Shown here piece after piece: positions 1 to 14,446 of a stretch of DNA of 64,000 bases. Source of the DNA: Aphis gossypii (lineage: Eukaryota > Arthropoda > Insecta > Hemiptera > Aphididae). The translations under genes and the position numbers were made by a program. The notes beneath the pieces are model-generated. The model was not told where the DNA came from. It ran no database searches and worked only from the letters and a program-made list of their open reading frames with translations. Within the stretch, counting starts at the first letter, position 1. The number at the start of each line of letters is the position of its first letter. The stretch spans positions 55,077,213 through 55,141,212 of the forward strand of contig NC_065531.1 in NCBI RefSeq assembly GCF_020184175.1, written 5' to 3'.

Positions 1-1469
1 AATAAATTTCAACAAGTACTTATTTCATGATGTGGGAACTGTAATGTACATAACTATTACCTGAATTGGCTGTATTATAATTATTAAAGGAACATTTTTA
101 ATTTTTAATGAAAGGTTTTACATTTCTTAATTTGTTGGTACGTACTACATGGTAACTGCAGGTAATTTCAATTTTCTGCCATGTTCCCTTTGTTTTTATG
201 ATTTAATTAGGTTTATTATTATGGAATGTGAGGTTAGGTAGATTCATTTGTAACCAAGTCTGCTTTTTCTATTTAGGCCTTAGGGCATCTCTACATTAAA
301 TTGAGGGTCCCTGTGTGAATGTAATTCGTTTATTAGTAATTAATATTAGTTCTTGAATGTGTTATACGAGTTCCTTTTTAAGTATGGTTTTGTAATTAAT
401 TTTATACTTTATAGCGATCAAAGATTCATTAATTTAACGAGTAAAAAGTAGAAGAAAGTAAAAGAGGAAAAGTCCAAATTCAAAAATAAAGCTTGTTTTG
501 TTTTAAATGGTGTGTATCTTAATTACATAAATACTAATACCTACTAGACAGAATTGAATAGGTTATAGTTATAATGTTTCATAGGTATCGTATGAATATC
601 GCGTAACCGACTTCATTGTAATTTTTAGATGTGTTAATATATAATATACTTATGTATTTCTAGGGTAGCCGATAATACAATATTTCCGAGAAGTGATTTT
701 GAATAACTACTATGCTGCCTGTTTTGTGTTTACTTTAAAATCATCAGTAAGTTGTGTATTTATGCCAGGAGATCGATTCAAAGGGGATAAATGTTGCTAA
801 ACGTTTGTGTTTGGAAATCAAAATTTTCACTGATACTTACGAAGTTTTTAAAAATTGTGCGTCTGTTGTTGAATAGGTAGTGGTTTAATAATGTGCAGAA
901 TATTTTTGGTAATATATCTAATAGAAATTAGAACATTAAATTTCTATCTAAGTTTGGTAGCTAGAAGGTAGTTTTATTGTAATTTAAAGTTTAAATGTAC
1001 AATATTCAGAAATGTTCCTGTATTATCCTATATTCGAAAATCGTTTTTGATAACGCAAAATTGTCTCTGGAAATAATGTAAAAACTACTGTATAATAATA
1101 TAAAGGTACGTATAAATCGATTTAACATTTACAACACCAACTGTATTTGCTTAATGACAGTTTTGAAATTTTGAATGTGCATACGTAAACATAAATAGAA
1201 TCCTATATAATATTACAAGTACACGCGCAAGTCCCGAGTGCATTAGTAATTGCAATTTTCAAGTAAATCGAAATACAAACAATATTATTCAGCATGTTCG
1301 GTGAATACAAAATGAAAATAATGTTTAAAACGAAAAAAAAAATTGTTTAATATTTAAGTATAAAAAAATATCATCAAACAATAATTGTAATATTATGTAT
1401 TTATTTAGGACGGTCCGTTACTTAATATGTAGTCAATTTAAGGACACAATTGTATTGTAATAACAACGA

Positions 1470-1475
1470 AATAAA
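1470..1475 (+). terminator. Possible polyadenylation signal of a gene to the left of the window
   Basis: AATAAA is followed about 20-25 nt later by a GT-rich stretch (TTGTGAATGTTTGCAGTTGG), the usual arrangement of an animal poly(A) site. Bases 1-1490 contain no coding sequence and could be the 3' UTR of an upstream plus-strand gene. AATAAA is common by chance in AT-rich DNA. Confidence 0.2.
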
Positions 1476-4400
1476 CTATGATTAATAATTTTTATTGTGA
1501 ATGTTTGCAGTTGGTGAATGTTGACAGTTACCATTATATTATTATATCGTCGTATACCAAAGTATTAGGTTAATATTGACATATTAACTAAATTTGTACA
1601 GCGTTTCTAAACATTTTTTAGTGACTGTTGGTATGATGATGATATTGTTTTCTTTAAATGTACCTAATATAGAGATAATGGAAAAGTCTCAGTAGTCAGT
1701 ACGTAAATATAATAATAATAAATAAAATTTTTTCCCAAAATATTTTAGCTGTAAAATTACATACATATTATCTAATATTTTTTAAATAAAGATTTTTCTA
1801 AATTCTGTTATGAATCAATTATACACCAGAAATTAGTTTTCGGTGGGCATTGAAAACATTATATCGATCGCTGATGTACTATAGGATCAAAAAATCTCTT
1901 TAAGGCAAACTTCTTTATCAAATTAAACAAAAAATTATGGGCAAGGATACACACGATGCAATCACAAAACAAAGTCAACTACAAAACAGCGTGATTTTGA
2001 ATATATTGGCATTTTATGTAACACAAAATGCCATGACAGTTTGTCATGTTGCAATAATTAAATTTGCACCAATTTGTATACCCAATTAACAATAAAAATC
2101 GAACGTGCCAAAAATATTATTTTAATAAAATATATGATATATGTATAATGTATATATATTATATATTGATAAGTGATAACTCTCAGCATAATGTAGGTAA
2201 TAAAGTGGGATTGACAATTAAAAGTTTCCCTTTTCGTTCATATTAAAGGAGATACATATTATTAACCCCCATAATAGCATATTAGTATAGGTATTTTAGA
2301 TTTTTTGAAAAGATTGACGAATGTATTGATTTTATAATAAAGTAGGTATTTTTTTTTTTTTTTATTTTATTTTTTTTACTGTTTACACGATAGATGAAAA
2401 AATGTTTCAATATTCAACATTGAGCGGTTTTTGATAACACATTAAATCTAGTTTGTATTTTTGGGGGTTAACATTTAAAATGATGTTTATTTTTCAATGT
2501 TCTATCTATCGTTGGAAAAATAAAACAATAATTAAAATTAAAATTATATAAAACGACAATAAAAAAGTTTTTCAGTACTTACCTAGTAAAAATTAATATT
2601 TTTAACTAACCTAACGCCATAATTGTGAAAATTCAAGCTTAGTGTTAAAAATCACACTGCAATTCTTACTTTCTAAAATTATGTAAAATTAAAAATAAGT
2701 GGAAAAGCAAACAACAGGTATTGCCAGCATACTTTGATAACAAAAACTATACTATTCTATGGTAATAATTAACTTTTACGAATTTATTTATTCGTGAATA
2801 TCAAGTAAGCAGTTCTCGTGATCATTTTAGCCAACTTTTCGGTCAATACTCATTCTTCTGCTTTATCAAAATATTATTAATAATAATATTAACAAGTTGC
2901 CAGAAATACGGGGTTTCAATACGTTCCAATTAAAAAAATAAACTTTTTTTTTTAGTGTATTTTTTATTTTAAAGTTTTCCTGACTAAGTTATTTAACTTA
3001 TTGATTACAGTTTTTTTTTTCTAGTAATTTAAAAATTAATAATCCAAAGTTATTTACAAAAATTTAAATAGATAATATAGATATACAAAATAGTAGAATA
3101 TAATATAGATAATATTATAAAAATATGTATAAATATATTTTTTAAATAATTATTTTAAGCAAAAGCATCACGGGGACGTTGACGTTTACGCATATGGTGA
3201 GTATATGGTTATCGGTTATCACTTAATTTGACGTACTGCGTGATTTAGTTGATCAAAAAAGTTGATAGAGAAAGTTTGTAAGGAAGTTTTAATTGTGGAA
3301 AGCTTAAAATTCGTATGTAGCGCTTCATTTCTATAACGAACCATGGCGTATTTGGTATTGTTGGTAATATTTTGAATAGGAAAACTTGAATTTTGTTTAA
3401 ATGGGTGTTTTAGCACAGTAGTCCCGGATTGGGGCAGCAAAGAGTACTATAAGGACAGTAGAATTTGTTTGTAAAGAACCAGGGAACATTTCCAACTTAG
3501 AATTAGAGCGTATAGCGATAAAGGTATTACCCATTAGCTGTATTGATTTAACAATGATATCTAGTTTTGTTCAAGATTGTTAAAATGCTTGGTGTAATAA
3601 ACGTTTTAAACAAAGTTTCTCATAAGTTGTTCATTTATCAATTAAAAAATACTAAAAATATTCAATTGCAATATTTATTATAAGAGCATTTTGACAAAAT
3701 TTGTTGTAAAATATTTTATTATTTATTTATTTTATATACTTAAGATTTGAAAACTGAGTACAAGATTCTTCATTAGTTTAAACATAACAAACAAACAAAA
3801 CAATTACTGGAAAGTCACATTGATTTTTTATTGGTGTTTAAAGTTTGGAGTAGGTATTACAAAATTGGATATTAACCTATAAAATATCAATTTGACTTCA
3901 ATATTATAATATATGTATAATATTTTGTTCGATTCAAAAATTAAAATTAATAACCAGAGATAGGTACTAAAATGTACTCCGATTTTTAGTATGATTATTT
4001 CCTATTTATGGTACAATAAAAAAAATATTTTGATTATTTTTGAATTTTTTTTATAAATACTTATTTGAATGTTTCAATTTTATTTTCATAGAGAAATGTC
4101 TAAAATTCTTTTAAATATAAATTATGATGTAAGATCCCATATAAGTTTGTACTATATCTTAATCAATTAGCTAGGTATGTTATATTTGTTATAACTTAAT
4201 TTTTTTATAGCCATTTGTAGTTAAAATTTTGATGACATTTTCTACACATTTAAGCAAACAATAACGATGTCAGTTATTTTGATATAATTCAAAAACATTA
4301 TTCATGTAGATATAATTTTTTCGTATATTACAAATTTTACGGTACTTATGTAATGAAATTTTAAAAATGTGTTGGATAAATTTAAAGGTAATACATATTT

Positions 4401-4609
4401 AAGCAATGAACCTTTCAGTCTTTATTTTAGGGGGGTAATTGGGGTAATAATAGCCTCCCCTGGAGAAAAATGTATACGATATTTTTATTTACTTTCATTA
4501 TTTACTCCTATGGCATACTTGGAAATTTACGATACACCCCGGAAAAGAAAGTCTAAAATAAATAATGAAACCTATTTACGTTGTTTTACGATAAAGCTCA
4601 GTATTGATT

Positions 4610-4880
4610 CAAAATATAATAACATATTATATAGTATATAAATATATATCATTAAAATAAATATATTTTATTAATAGTATTTCTAAATACAATATTTATT
4701 TTTCAAAAATTAAATCAACCTACCGTAGGTATGAATAGTAAAATAAATAACTTAAATAGCAATATTATAATTAAAATGACATAATATTATGAAATATACG
4801 AGTAATTATATTGATAAAGTTCTTCGCTCAAAATTGTTTTATGTATGCAATAATGTTATATCATTGAATTCAAATTTTTC
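4610..4880 (+). repeat. Dispersed repeat A, 3' fragment
   Basis: It matches the other copies through ATCAACCTACCGTAGG, CGCTCAAAATTGTTTT and the hallmark TATCATTGAATTCAAATTT. After that point the similarity fades. It is a partial copy. Confidence 0.6.
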
Positions 4881-7020
4881 ACATAAACGTCTGAAATAGT
4901 TTCAACTATTGTCATAATCGTCATCAAAATTATTTTTATTTTTGACTAGTAAATAATGAATGCGATAATAAATATGCCAGAGTACAGAGCACACGAATCA
5001 ATACATTTGTCATCATTAAGATAACGATACTTGGGTCAAAGTAAAATGCAAGAAAATCGTATCAAATGTAATATTTGTTTTGAAATGTTATTTTTGATCA
5101 AATAAATCATCATAAAATTTATAATTAATGATTTTTATATAGTTGTATCATATTATACTAAAAATAATGTTAAAATTAATAAATAAAAAATACTATTTTA
5201 AAGAATAGGCATATACGTATTTTTATACATGAGTACTTAGGTTATTGTTGAAATATTATATTATTATCATAATATTAAACTGAACAGGCTTGATGCAGAG
5301 GATATTTTCCACGAAAAATTATTCATTGACATATCTACACAATCAGCCGGTAATTGAATGATTTTAAATTATTATTATTTTTATAACGATGGAGTATTAT
5401 TGCTATGAAAATATATGAATTGATGGTTTGTTATTTTCCGGGGTTTTTATTTTTTAATTTAATTTTGTTGATTTTATAGATTAATCGTTTGGAAATAAAA
5501 ATGAAAAATAACTGCTTCATATAATTATTGATATAACAATAATCCTCTCTTGGGAACATCGAAATGTTGGTCTATAAATATTTCCTGTACAGAATTTATT
5601 TGTATTCCTATGGCTCTACTCTTGCCACCAATATTTTTCTTTTACTAATTTATAAAATTATTTCAAATATTATGTGTGTTGAAAATATGTATAGCTGAAA
5701 CCTTTCTATCGTGATTTTTTTTGGAAGAAATGAAATATTTTCCATATGGAATAGCGTATTTGATACAGCGAGACATACAAATTATAATTTATAATGATAT
5801 AGCTTAGAAACTAATATTATTAGATACATAGCGTAATTATATGATTTTTATCAAATTGGATTTATCAAAGTTCTATAAATGGTAATCAGTGAGTCATACC
5901 AAAAGTTTTCAAAAATTGAAAATTTCTAAAGAAATGCCATGTGAGTTTCGGTAAAGTACAGTGTAGCTTTTTCGCCATTAAAATATAATATTCAAAATTA
6001 CTTATGTGTACCTAAATAACTACGCTGAAAAAAGTGTTATCGATTCAAAAGTTCGTGTAATTACCTTTATACTGTTGTATGTATGACATGACGTGATTGT
6101 CTTGTAATATAAAGTCTATATGTATATTGTGTACATATATTTTTTAACGTAGTTGATATAAAAAGTAAATAAATCATCTTCAGTGTAAAACCTAATATAT
6201 TCCCAAGATCTATACATATATATACATAAAACATAGAGATATAGGACTGAATGATAAAGAAATTAATTATAGTGAAAGTATAATTTTCTAATAGAAAATA
6301 AATATATGTACTTATTTAATATTTTTCTGATAAAAATATTTTATTATTTTAATAACAAAAGATCAATATTATGAATATGATGTTATAAGATATTATTCTA
6401 ATATCAATTTTTATGAATGTAATCTAGATAAGAACATTTGTTATTCAAAATGGTTTTAGGATAACTTACAAAATAATTATCTAGATAATTCTCTATCTCT
6501 AAATACTGGGCTTCGTGTGAAAAAGTTCTAGTTTCTACTGTACATACAAATAATTTCTAGTTTTTTACTAGATTATCATCTTTCAAGCTTTTATTTATTT
6601 GTTATTTACAGAGCATAGATCCTAATAACATATCATAAAATGTAAATAGAAAGCCCCTATTAATTAGTTAAAATAATATAATATTATGATTTATGATAAA
6701 GCAATATTATCTTATGTACTACTTGTTTGGTCATTTCACTATTATGTAGTTGTAAGTTAAGTTAGGTATATGCGTTAAGATAAGTACGCCTACTAAAAAA
6801 AAAAATCATAACTTCTTACTACGGTTGTTTAATCCATTGTCTTTATAGTTTATGCTGGTACTGTATGAATACGTACACAAAACAACATAAATACAAAAGC
6901 GATAACACGGCGTTATATATATGCAATTTAATAGCATTATCGTCGTATGTTCATTTTTCTATAACCATTAACCACAATAATTATAAATAACTAATAAGTA
7001 CGATATTTTACAGCGTATTT

Positions 7021-7062
7021 TTTAAAAATAAAATAATATTATGCATTCCATCTGACGCAGTG
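7021..7062 (+). promoter_or_regulatory. Possible core promoter for the candidate exon at 7115
   Basis: An A/T-rich TATA-like stretch (TTTAAAAATAAAAT, 7021-7034) lies about 25-35 nt before GACGCAGTGCAGT, which resembles the arthropod initiator consensus TCAGT. In AT-rich DNA such TATA-like words are common, so the support is weak. Confidence 0.25.
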
Positions 7063-7114
7063 CAGTGGTAGTTAGTGGAACATTACGGATACCGTCACTC
7101 TATACGCAACGACC

Positions 7115-7159
7115 ATGTTCAGAATAGTAGTTTCATTAGTTATGCTCGGACGCAGTAGG
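7115..7159 (+). CDS. Candidate first coding exon of a secreted protein
   Basis: ATG in the context CGACCATGT opens a 15-codon frame, MFRIVVSLVMLGRSR, ending exactly at a good donor (AGG|gtaagt) in phase 0. The hydrophobic core IVVSLVML preceded by Arg resembles the start of a signal peptide. The exon sits in a GC-richer pocket (about 7055-7160) downstream of a possible promoter. I do not recognise the protein. The possible continuation at 10194-10236 and 14447-14535 is phase-compatible but unproven. Confidence 0.3.
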
Positions 7160-9032
7160 GTAAGTATATGGCTTTTACTTTAGGTACGCCGATACCATGT
7201 GATCCGTTTCTTCAATATACTTTATAATAAAATATTATGGTCAGTTAAAATACTCGTATAATATCAAATCATGTAATAAGTCATTAAGTGTACGTATTGG
7301 TAAATGGTGAGTTAAAATTAGTATATTTTGTTGGATCTACATGTTATATTGAATAAAGGAATAAAATAAATGCAATAATTTTAGGTGATCAAAAAACAAT
7401 TTTTTATTTTTATTTCTATAAAATAATTGGTTGATATTGTTTTATTAGCAAACTATTATATTATGAAAAATCTCATTTTCAACCACATAGATACATGCAT
7501 ATAGCTGTCGCCATAACACTATGACAGTTTCTTTTAGTAATCAATAAATTTGATTTGTTAATTTATTAAATTAAGTATTTGTACCAACTACGACATTTAA
7601 AAATTGATAGAATTTAAAAAATACTTACGAGTATATAGTAGTAATTTCATCTGTAGATATTTGACAGGATAAACAGCTTAGAACAAAATTACTGACCCTG
7701 ATTATCCATAAAGCCTAATAATAACGATTACGAGCAGTATCAATCACTATCGTCGCGGAAAGCTCAATAATATCAGTATAATTAACTCCATTATATCTTT
7801 TTATTGTTGTTTATTATATATAAACACTGTAGACATAATAATTAATCATTTTTTAAGTAGATGATATGATATATTTTTTTTCTTCTAATTTAATATTTTC
7901 ATAACGAGTTATAAATTATCAATAGTATATAATATATATGTATATATTATCTGCATTAATAATTATTATAGTACATAATTTTAAAGGTTTTTGACCAAAA
8001 ATATTTTTGTAGATGTTTTATATGCATGAAAAGCGTTTGATTTGATTTTTTTCTAAATGATAATTAATGTAAGACCGTTTAAAAGTTTTACTGAAAAATT
8101 TAAACTAACGGATTTCTTCGTAACATATCTAGTTAAAGTCTTTTACCAAATAAAAAAAATATTTATATATTATCAATGTTTTGAAAAGACGTAATAGTAG
8201 ACTTAATCTTTTTACAACTTTCCCAATATATTGAAAGTAATACACCGAACACTTCAAACTGCACGTTTTCCGACCAAAAATGTTTAATCAAAAAAATAAT
8301 AACACATATATGTCGTCGTAAAACCGACAGTCTTCAATAATTATTATAGTCCACCGGTTCCGAATCCAATATATATCTCAATATAATATTATAATATACC
8401 TACGTTCTTACTATTACTAAATAAAAACTATATAATAGTTTACTAATATTACTATAAAATTATATTTATAAATTGATGATGATTCAAAATTACATACAGA
8501 TAATTAGAGTATTAATATTATAAGCATTTTAAATAAATTACAATTAAAATTGTTGGTGTGTCTGCAGTATATTTAAACAGATGTACGAAGTTATTATACT
8601 ACTACACTGTAATTGCTTGACTTTTACACAATGTATATATAGAAAAATGCAGGTTTAAGGTAAGGTCTACGATTATAAGAGGTTACTGGGTCATTCTGGT
8701 GTATGAGTTGTGTATGGAATATTATATGTATATTATTTTATGTTGACAGGCATTAATAATAATGATAATATATCAAAATTCATCCTGTAAAGCTTACACA
8801 AATATTCTGCCAAATATATATCATAAAAATAAAAAAATAAAATTTACATCTTTGTATATCTTTGCGTTAATATTGTATCATTTTATACTATTGCGTAGTA
8901 TCGTAATAAAGTGTGATACCTATAATGTTCAAACTATAATGCACCACATGTTAAAGAATTGTTTAAAATATATGCTGTAAATGTGCCGGGTGTATTGTAT
9001 TGTTTTTTTTTATATATATCCCTCATTTAGAT

Positions 9033-9176
9033 AGAAGATGGACGGGCAATCCCAGAGCGGTTATAATACATTTCCAAAATAGTAAGAGTGATGAAACCAA
9101 AAAAAAGAAACCAACGAAAAATTCATTTCGCAAGTTATATGAATGGGCGAAAGACTCGAAGTCGCATCCAATGTAG
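9033..9176 (+). CDS. Coding-like segment, possible terminal exon
   Basis: An open frame of 47 codons plus TAG follows a pyrimidine-rich acceptor-like site (ccctcatttag, ending 9030). The frame begins RRWTGNPRAVIIHFQ, has a lysine run, and ends LYEWAKDSKSHPM. The first part is GC-richer than its surroundings. There is no start codon near the beginning and the product is not recognised. It could equally be a decayed transposon fragment. Confidence 0.2.
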   Translation, partial: RRWTGNPRAVIIHFQNSKSDETKKKKPTKNSFRKLYEWAKDSKSHPM

Positions 9177-10193
9177 CTGCTTTTGAAACGAGCACAATGA
9201 GTTAGTAGTGCCTACTATAAGATAAATTAAATTTGTTGTTCCAATTATTTTTCACGGATGTACAATGTAGGGATAAAAAAATATCAGCGCACTGGGTCCG
9301 TAATCAGTCTGTCGTGTCTCACCGACTGTATTACCATCAAACTTTGATTATAATTTATTGTCATTTCATAATAATATATTACCCATTAGTAATTTTTGCT
9401 AATTTTGGTTTATTTGCACTATTTAACTATTTAATATTTATGTACGATAACAGTACGACACTATACTCGAAGAATCATTTAATGTCCTGATAATATATAT
9501 TATAAATAATACATTTTAGATTGTGTTACTATTTTAAGTCCATAAATATAAATATGAAAAAAAGTTTTTACAGAGACCTGGAAATAAATCTTAATCCACA
9601 ATGTTAATAGCTTCAAAATCATAGTTTTTCTTTTTAATCTTGAAATAATCATATATCAAAAAAAGCAAAATCTAATAAATGTCAACCTGCACGGTGAAAT
9701 TAACTAGCAAGTAGATTAACTCCATTAAAACTCTAGAAGTTACTCAAGAATAAACATCCGACAAATCTATCGGACAGATTTAAAAGTTAACTGTTAACAT
9801 TTTTCTGGTGACTTAACACAAGATAGATCGATAATGTCTTAAATGTGTTATAATTTAAATTTATCGAGTTGAATAAATTGAAAAAAAGCTATTTGGTAAC
9901 TTGGCTAACCCTCACTCGGCATCATATTATATCATTTTTAGTAGGTAATACTCTTTCGCAAGCATTACCTTAAAATGCGAATTTTGTAAAATGCTTTCTT
10001 ATTGCACATTAAATTTGTGGTACGATTTTACGAATGTACCGTGTAAATTGCAAGCATGGATCTATCATTGTCCAGGCTCTACGTTTATCAGTCAGTGAGT
10101 TACTCAAGTCATAATATTATAGTCATTCTGCTTGCCGTTGCCGTGAGACTCTCTTATGATAATGCGAGCAGTATATACTATATTATCATGTAG

Positions 10194-10236
10194 GCAATCA
10201 ACACGTGGTGGATTGTGGATCCCGCGAGATGTGTAC
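10194..10236 (+). CDS. Candidate short exon
   Basis: A GC-rich 43-nt block between atcatgtag and a strong donor (GTAC|gtaagt). Read in phase 0 it encodes AINTWWIVDPARCV plus one base. It would follow the 7115-7159 exon without a frame break. The acceptor lacks a good pyrimidine tract, so this is a guess from splice signals and composition. Confidence 0.18.
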
Positions 10237-11399
10237 GTAAGTTTATAATTTCTAACACTTAAGTTTCAAATTTATATCATTTTTTTTTTTTTACTACGGT
10301 GGGTAAAATACAATAATGTGCCATCTCGTGGTTTTTATATTGTTGCCTATTGGTTTAACTTGTTATGTTAGTCTATTGCTGTGAATTTGAAATTTACTGT
10401 GGACATTGACTTATTTTGCTAATCTTATTTTTGTTGTTATGGTTTTAACAAAATATAACAACAGGTCTACAACTATTATACTCAATCATAACTAATAGCG
10501 ACCTTAATATAGTTTATTTTCTTGCTGGACAGTGAAATCATCACATTACATATCATGACATTTATATAAACACCTTCTCTTGCGACCAATAGGAACGAAT
10601 CATCAGTGAAAAATGTTACAAAAACGGGGGAAATAAATAATAATAATTAAAACTTGTTACCCTGGTTACCGAAAATATTTTGGCAATATTTGTCTAAATA
10701 TAAATTAATTTTCCTTTTTATTTTGATAAATGGCTATGCATTTCAGAATATATCTATTGAATAAACAACGATTAACAACGAATAACCTTGCCATGTTGCC
10801 TAGTCTACGTAACAGCCCATTATTATTATTATTATTATTTATAATAATTGATAACTCCTTTGTTTATTAATTTAGAGAATCGATCAAATGCCATAAACCT
10901 TTTCCGCAATTAGTTCTTCAATTAAAAAAAAAAATCGCAACGATCGGTTCAGTAGTTTCCGAGAAAATGGACCTCAAAGGTTTATATTGGTTTTAATTTT
11001 CACATTTATATAATAGATATATATCGATTTAATAATTAGTAAAACTTTAAGGTACAAAATGGAGTAAGCATGGTATTTAAATTAACTAGTTCTAAGTATT
11101 TAAAAAATGTGTTTACTAATATAATTATTCTTAATAATTTTAGCATGCAATTAATTGTATGTATATTAACTATATAATTTATAACACTAATAAATATAAT
11201 ACATACCTATAATGTTAGCTTGTTTATCTATTTACCTACTTAATATATTATAATTATAATGCAGTTTATGAACCACTACTTAATTTTTTTACGGAAGTCG
11301 TCTAGAGTTTATCAATTTTTTTTATTTACGATAAGAATGGGAGGAAATTCGTATATTTTGGAATGCAACTATAAGTATACACCAAGACTGATTGTCTCT

Positions 11400-11510
11400 A
11401 GAATAGTTTTTTGTTTATACAATGATAACTCGTATCATTGAATTCAAATTTAACAGAATAATTACAGTGACCCACAAAACATCTACTATACAGTCGAATG
11501 GTATCCAATT
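11400..11510 (+). repeat. Dispersed repeat A, short 3' fragment
   Basis: It carries TACAATGATAACTCGTATC, then TTGAATTCAAATTTAAC, then CAGTGACCCAC, in the same order as the other copies. An open frame ending at 11441 overlaps it and is not a gene. Confidence 0.55.
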
Positions 11511-12413
11511 TTTATCACACGTTTTATTCATTTATATCATATATTTTTTTCTATCACTTAAATCGTAGTTTTATTTAAATTTGTATTTCTGTTCTAATTT
11601 AGTAGTTTGCCTGAATTTTAGATATTTAAAAAATATTATATATAGGTAGTTATAGTGATTTAAAGTCAACTTCTTACCTGTATACTTTTATCGGTTTTTT
11701 TTCGTAACTTAAACATAATATAGGTACGTAATAATCTATTATTTTGTTTAAACACGTGCATCCTCGTCGGTATATTTACCATAGAATCAGTTTCAAATCT
11801 CACGTAGTCGTCAATAAAAATTTAATAACACACAGTACCACAATACACGCTTTATAGATTTTTATTATTATTATCATGGTGGACATCACACGTGTTCAAA
11901 GAGCAGTCAACAATAACACTATTATTATACCACAGTAGGTCTGTACACAAAATAGTACATTATATATTGTAAAGGCGTCGTGTGCATCTAGTATTATTAT
12001 TGTTGTTATATTATATAATACTGTATATCTGTATAATATACTATTGTACGCACAAATAGAATCTGCACTCAAAAACATAAAAGCAATCGGACACAAGTGT
12101 GGATTCGTTTGAAATAATCGTCGATCCGTTAAGCAGACACGGTACCATTTCAACCAGAAAATGGGACGATTTTTTGTTCATCCAATAAGAAAATCATCAC
12201 AAAATCTTCAGGGAGTTTACCCATTACAGTTTTAGACGGACAACATCATTAGTAGGGCCTGGACTTATATCCTAAATGTATATATTTTTTATATATATTT
12301 GGCTTGTAAAAATAATTTTAGTGGAAAATTGCTACTTTCATATATTTTGAATATTTCTGAGAAAATATAAATTCTAGTAGTTATAACTTGAATTAGTTAA
12401 AATTTATATTGTA

Positions 12414-13402
12414 TTAGCTTTCACCCGTGCGCAAGCTCTGCCCCCGCGAATAGTTTTTTGAAAAGTGTGGGGCTGTTTCAAATGCTGTCTAGTCATCACT
12501 CGTCTTATAGTTATTTCGATAATAAAATGTTATAGAATGTACAATGTACATACCTTATACCTGAACAAAATATTAATAATTTAAGGTGTTTTTAAATTCT
12601 TATAAATATATTATATATATATTATAATAAAAACAATTTTTTTCTAACATTAATATTATTGTTCTTACACACAAGAAATATATTATATAATATATTATTA
12701 TTATTATATTATTAAACGAATAACAATAATAATGATTATTAAATAACAACATTGGGCATGGCATTCTGCGGGTCTTCGCATCGAACAGCCAATCAGCAAG
12801 CTGTAGATTACTATACTACTTTTCTATTGGTTATTATTATTATTGGATGTGTTATAATATATCTTTACTACTCGAGTCTCAAGATTAAGTACTTCAGTCG
12901 TAGTTAGAACGTAGTGATATACACTTCAAGCCCTGCAGGACCGTTCAAAGCCGGTCAGTAGCCGTTGTTACATCTCATGTACGTCGACAATAATAATTGA
13001 TTCATAGTTGATTCTATATACACATTCTAAGGTTAGTCGTAGGCAATTGCTTAACTATACGCTTTAAACAATTATTTTAATATATTATAATATATAATAT
13101 GTACGTCGACATTGGAATTTTACAAGAGAAACACAAAACTTATTTTGTGTAACTTACTATGTTCCCTTTTCGAAATAAATAAAATAAAGATGCATATATT
13201 GTTACTATAAGAACACGTAAATATGTATCGTTTTCACACCAAATACAGTGTTAAGATACAAATAAAATATTATCCCTATAAAAATCTGAAAATGTCAAGA
13301 TATTTGACATCTTCCCTAACAAAAGTGGTACTAAAACCCTAGGACTATCAGGTATAGGTGTATAACAGTAAAAAATTAAAAGACTTGATTTTATCGTGTA
13401 GA
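12414..13402 (-). mobile_element. Non-autonomous Helitron, copy 1
   Basis: Read on the minus strand the element starts A|TCTACACGATAAAATC and ends GGTGAAAGCTAA|T. This gives the 5'-TC and 3'-CTRR ends and the A/T insertion dinucleotide of Helitrons, without target duplication. It is about 989 bp. Internal blocks match copies 2 and 3, for example the stretch with CTTCAGTCGTAGTTAGAACG and the stretch matching GTTACACAAAATAA. There is no open frame for a Rep/helicase protein, so it was mobilised by a partner elsewhere. Small open frames inside are not genes. Confidence 0.85.
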
Positions 13403-14446
13403 TTTATATTTCACAACAAAAATACCTACAATAGTTTTATGTTAGACTAATTATTTAAATACATATATAGCGTAAAAACCATAGATTTAATTTATTAATT
13501 CCAACTATGTATGGACATTGGACACTAATATATTAAAATAATAAATGGAATAATATTGAGTAACAACTCTATCGTGATAAATAATCAATATTTAATATTA
13601 TGTCATTATTATTTTAATGTAGTGCATATGTAATATATATCCAGAAATAATCACTATTAAACTTTTATTTTTTCAACTTGCTGAATTTTATATTTATGAA
13701 TCTTTATTACTGTAATTATATATAACGTGTTGCGATCACTTTTCCTTCACTTTATATGAATCGTAATTGACAACTGGCCGACGTTTTATTTTTTTCTTTT
13801 TCGTTCTTTATTACTCGCCTGAAGCGTAATACGTTTTAACTACCGACATAGATTTTTATTGTTTTATAATTTTTTTGTATAGGTACCTCGCAAGAAAAAA
13901 TAAATGCTATGTAGTAGTCACTCGATTCTCTTCCCTGCGGTGGTGTCCGCCTGTGAGCAATGTTGAGATGGCCGTTACCTACATTAAAACAAAATATAAT
14001 CATCATAAATTATGAGGTAACTAACTATTCGTTTTTATTTTGCTATATTATTAAATACCTGTATATTATTATAATTTATTTATCAAGACGTGTCTATCGT
14101 GGATAACAAGTACGTATGACTCGTCTACGTGTTACAGATATATTATTATTATCGTATATGAACATTTCATTTTATCATACCGATATCTTATTAATATTAA
14201 CATTATTATTGTTGTTATAACTATTGTACTCAGCTGATACGGCTGAGTGATTAAAACAAAATATTATCAATATAATATCATAATTTATTTTTTTTATCTT
14301 TCTCTACACTCATTAAAAAATATAACAATCCCCTATAGTGCTCCGTCGTTCACCGGTTGGGTCTATAATCGCGACCCTAGCCTTTGAAATAATTAAATGA
14401 TCGACGCCTGCTACTCAGAAATGGGTGTAATGTTGCGAACTGTCAG

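Larger units (their letters stand above)
1..7020. other. Gene-poor AT-rich stretch
   Basis: No gene is supported. Apart from the repeat A fragment (4610-4880), there is one GC-richer, stop-filled patch at about 3170-3560 that may be a decayed coding or transposon sequence. Open frames at 2064-2246, 3219-3440 and 4369-4641 have compositions expected from AT-rich noncoding DNA. Confidence 0.6.

Noticed and set aside
3170..3560. GC-richer patch considered as a transposase fossil
   Set aside because: All frames are interrupted repeatedly and no family signature could be recognised by eye.
11896..12153. 85-codon minus-strand frame near two CACGTG words
   Set aside because: No domain, no splice or promoter support, and AT-driven residues in its second half.
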